Of a stretch of 15,271 nucleotides of DNA, positions 14,710 to 15,271 are shown in pieces. This stretch comes from Gammaproteobacteria bacterium (GTDB lineage Bacteria > Pseudomonadota > Gammaproteobacteria > Thiohalobacterales > Thiohalobacteraceae): positions 9,196 through 24,466 of the forward strand of contig JACRMO010000212.1 in the NCBI GenBank assembly GCA_016214925.1. Direction: 5' to 3'. Below the pieces are notes generated by a model, which ran no database searches, had not been told where the DNA came from, and saw only the letters and a list, made by a program, of their open reading frames with translations. Numbering within the stretch: the stretch's first letter is position 1; each line of letters begins with the position of its first letter. A program made the position numbers and the translations under genes.

Positions 14710-15039
14710 ATGACTGACGCGCATTGCATCGTGCTGTGTACCGTGCCGGATGCGGCGACTGCTGAGTCCCTGGCGCGCGCGCTGGTGGAGGCGCGGCTGG
14801 CGGCCTGCGTGAATGTGCTGCCGGGTTTAACCTCAGTCTACCGCTGGCAAGGCCAAATACAGCAGGACAACGAATTACTGCTGATCGCCAAAACCCGGCG
14901 CGAGAACTTCGACGCTCTGTGTACTACCCTGCGCGGGCTACATCCTTATGAACTCCCGGAGATCATTGCAGTCCCAGTGATCGACGGCCTGCCCGCCTAT
15001 CTGGGCTGGATCGACCAGAACCTGGAACACCCTACATGA
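14710..15039 (+). CDS. cutA: Divalent-cation tolerance protein CutA
   Basis: A 109-residue protein of the trimeric, PII-like CutA1 family, linked to copper and other divalent-metal tolerance; its exact molecular role is unsettled. Seen: VLCTVPDAATAESLARALVE (8-27), RLAACVNVLPGLTSVYRWQG (29-48) with the conserved Cys33, ELLLIAKT (55-62), and HPYELPEIIAVPV (78-90), the typical C-terminal signature. The ATG at 14710 is chosen because the family motif begins a few residues later and no earlier start exists in frame nearby. No ribosome site is visible, which fits either weak or leaderless translation. The stop overlaps the dsbD start by 4 bases (ATGA). The cutA-dsbD pairing is common in proteobacteria. 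Confidence 0.97.
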   Translation: MTDAHCIVLCTVPDAATAESLARALVEARLAACVNVLPGLTSVYRWQGQIQQDNELLLIAKTRRENFDALCTTLRGLHPYELPEIIAVPVIDGLPAYLGWIDQNLEHPT

Positions 15040-15271
15040 CCCGATCCCATCCGTATTGGCTGACTGCCCTCCTCGTCTGGCTGTGCTTAGCCCTCGGTGC
15101 CCCGGCCCAGGCACTGTGGAATGACGACGAGCCCGTGCAGGCCGACAAGGCCTTCGTCTTTTCGGCCAAGGTTACCGCGGCGGATTCCGTCACCGTCCGT
15201 TGGGAAGTCACCGAGGGCTATTACCTGTACCGTGGACGTATTCAACTGCGTTCGGACACGCCCGGCATCAC
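15036..15271 (+). CDS. dsbD: Thiol:disulfide interchange protein DsbD, N-terminal part only
   Basis: The gene runs off the window; 78 full codons are visible. Residues 1-26 form a signal peptide with a hydrophobic core WLTALLVWLCLALG and a cleavage site after APAQA. The mature part matches the start of the periplasmic alpha domain of DsbD, with AFVFSAKVTAADSVTVRWEV and then EGYYLYRGRIQL, the family's first strands. DsbD carries electrons from cytoplasmic thioredoxin across the inner membrane to periplasmic DsbC, DsbG and cytochrome maturation proteins. The catalytic cysteines and the membrane domain lie beyond the window. The ATG at 15036 overlaps the cutA stop by 4 bases, which suggests coupled translation. 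Confidence 0.9.
   Translation, partial: MTRSHPYWLTALLVWLCLALGAPAQALWNDDEPVQADKAFVFSAKVTAADSVTVRWEVTEGYYLYRGRIQLRSDTPGI

Overview
The window reads as chromosomal DNA of a GC-rich gammaproteobacterium. The evidence is the gene order glnE-ilvE next to lipopolysaccharide (LPS) core genes, a PilU-type twitching ATPase, groES-groEL beside an FxsA-like gene, cutA followed by dsbD, and dispersed palindromic repeats. The species cannot be named from the sequence. No tRNA, rRNA, CRISPR array, prophage or insertion-sequence transposase was found.

Left part (1-9099). A glycosyltransferase gene cut by the window edge runs on the + strand to 377 and converges on a long - strand run. Read in transcription order, that run is glnE (9099-6088), ilvE (6067-5147), a small CHCC zinc-finger gene (5003-4782), an ELM1-family gene (4631-3702), a GT4 glycosyltransferase (3720-2599), a GT9 heptosyltransferase-like gene (2602-1580) and an O-antigen-ligase-like membrane protein (1583-411). 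The last four overlap one another and look like a translationally coupled LPS core or O-antigen unit. The first two are nitrogen and branched-chain amino-acid genes. Two unrelated palindromic repeats flank the zinc-finger gene.

Middle part (9100-12249). A 328-base gap with two strong hairpins leads into pilU (9428-10627, +), which ends at a clear intrinsic terminator. Next comes a two-gene unit: an ECF-type sigma factor and a one-base-overlapping membrane protein. The second protein has an anti-sigma-like N-terminus, one membrane helix and a C-terminal DsrE-like domain predicted to lie in the periplasm. This is the most unusual system in the window: a candidate transmembrane switch in which a sulfur- or redox-related domain outside the membrane controls a sigma factor inside. 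A candidate ECF promoter upstream suggests autoregulation. The unit ends in a palindromic repeat related to the one at 5026-5137, then a bidirectional terminator shared with groEL.

Right part (12250-15271). groEL and groES are on the - strand behind a sigma70-like promoter with a CIRCE operator (HrcA control) and an extra operator half-site. Upstream of them lies a 51-codon remnant of fxsA that keeps only the two ends of the usual protein. After a REP-like hairpin, cutA and the start of dsbD run on the + strand with a 4-base overlap.
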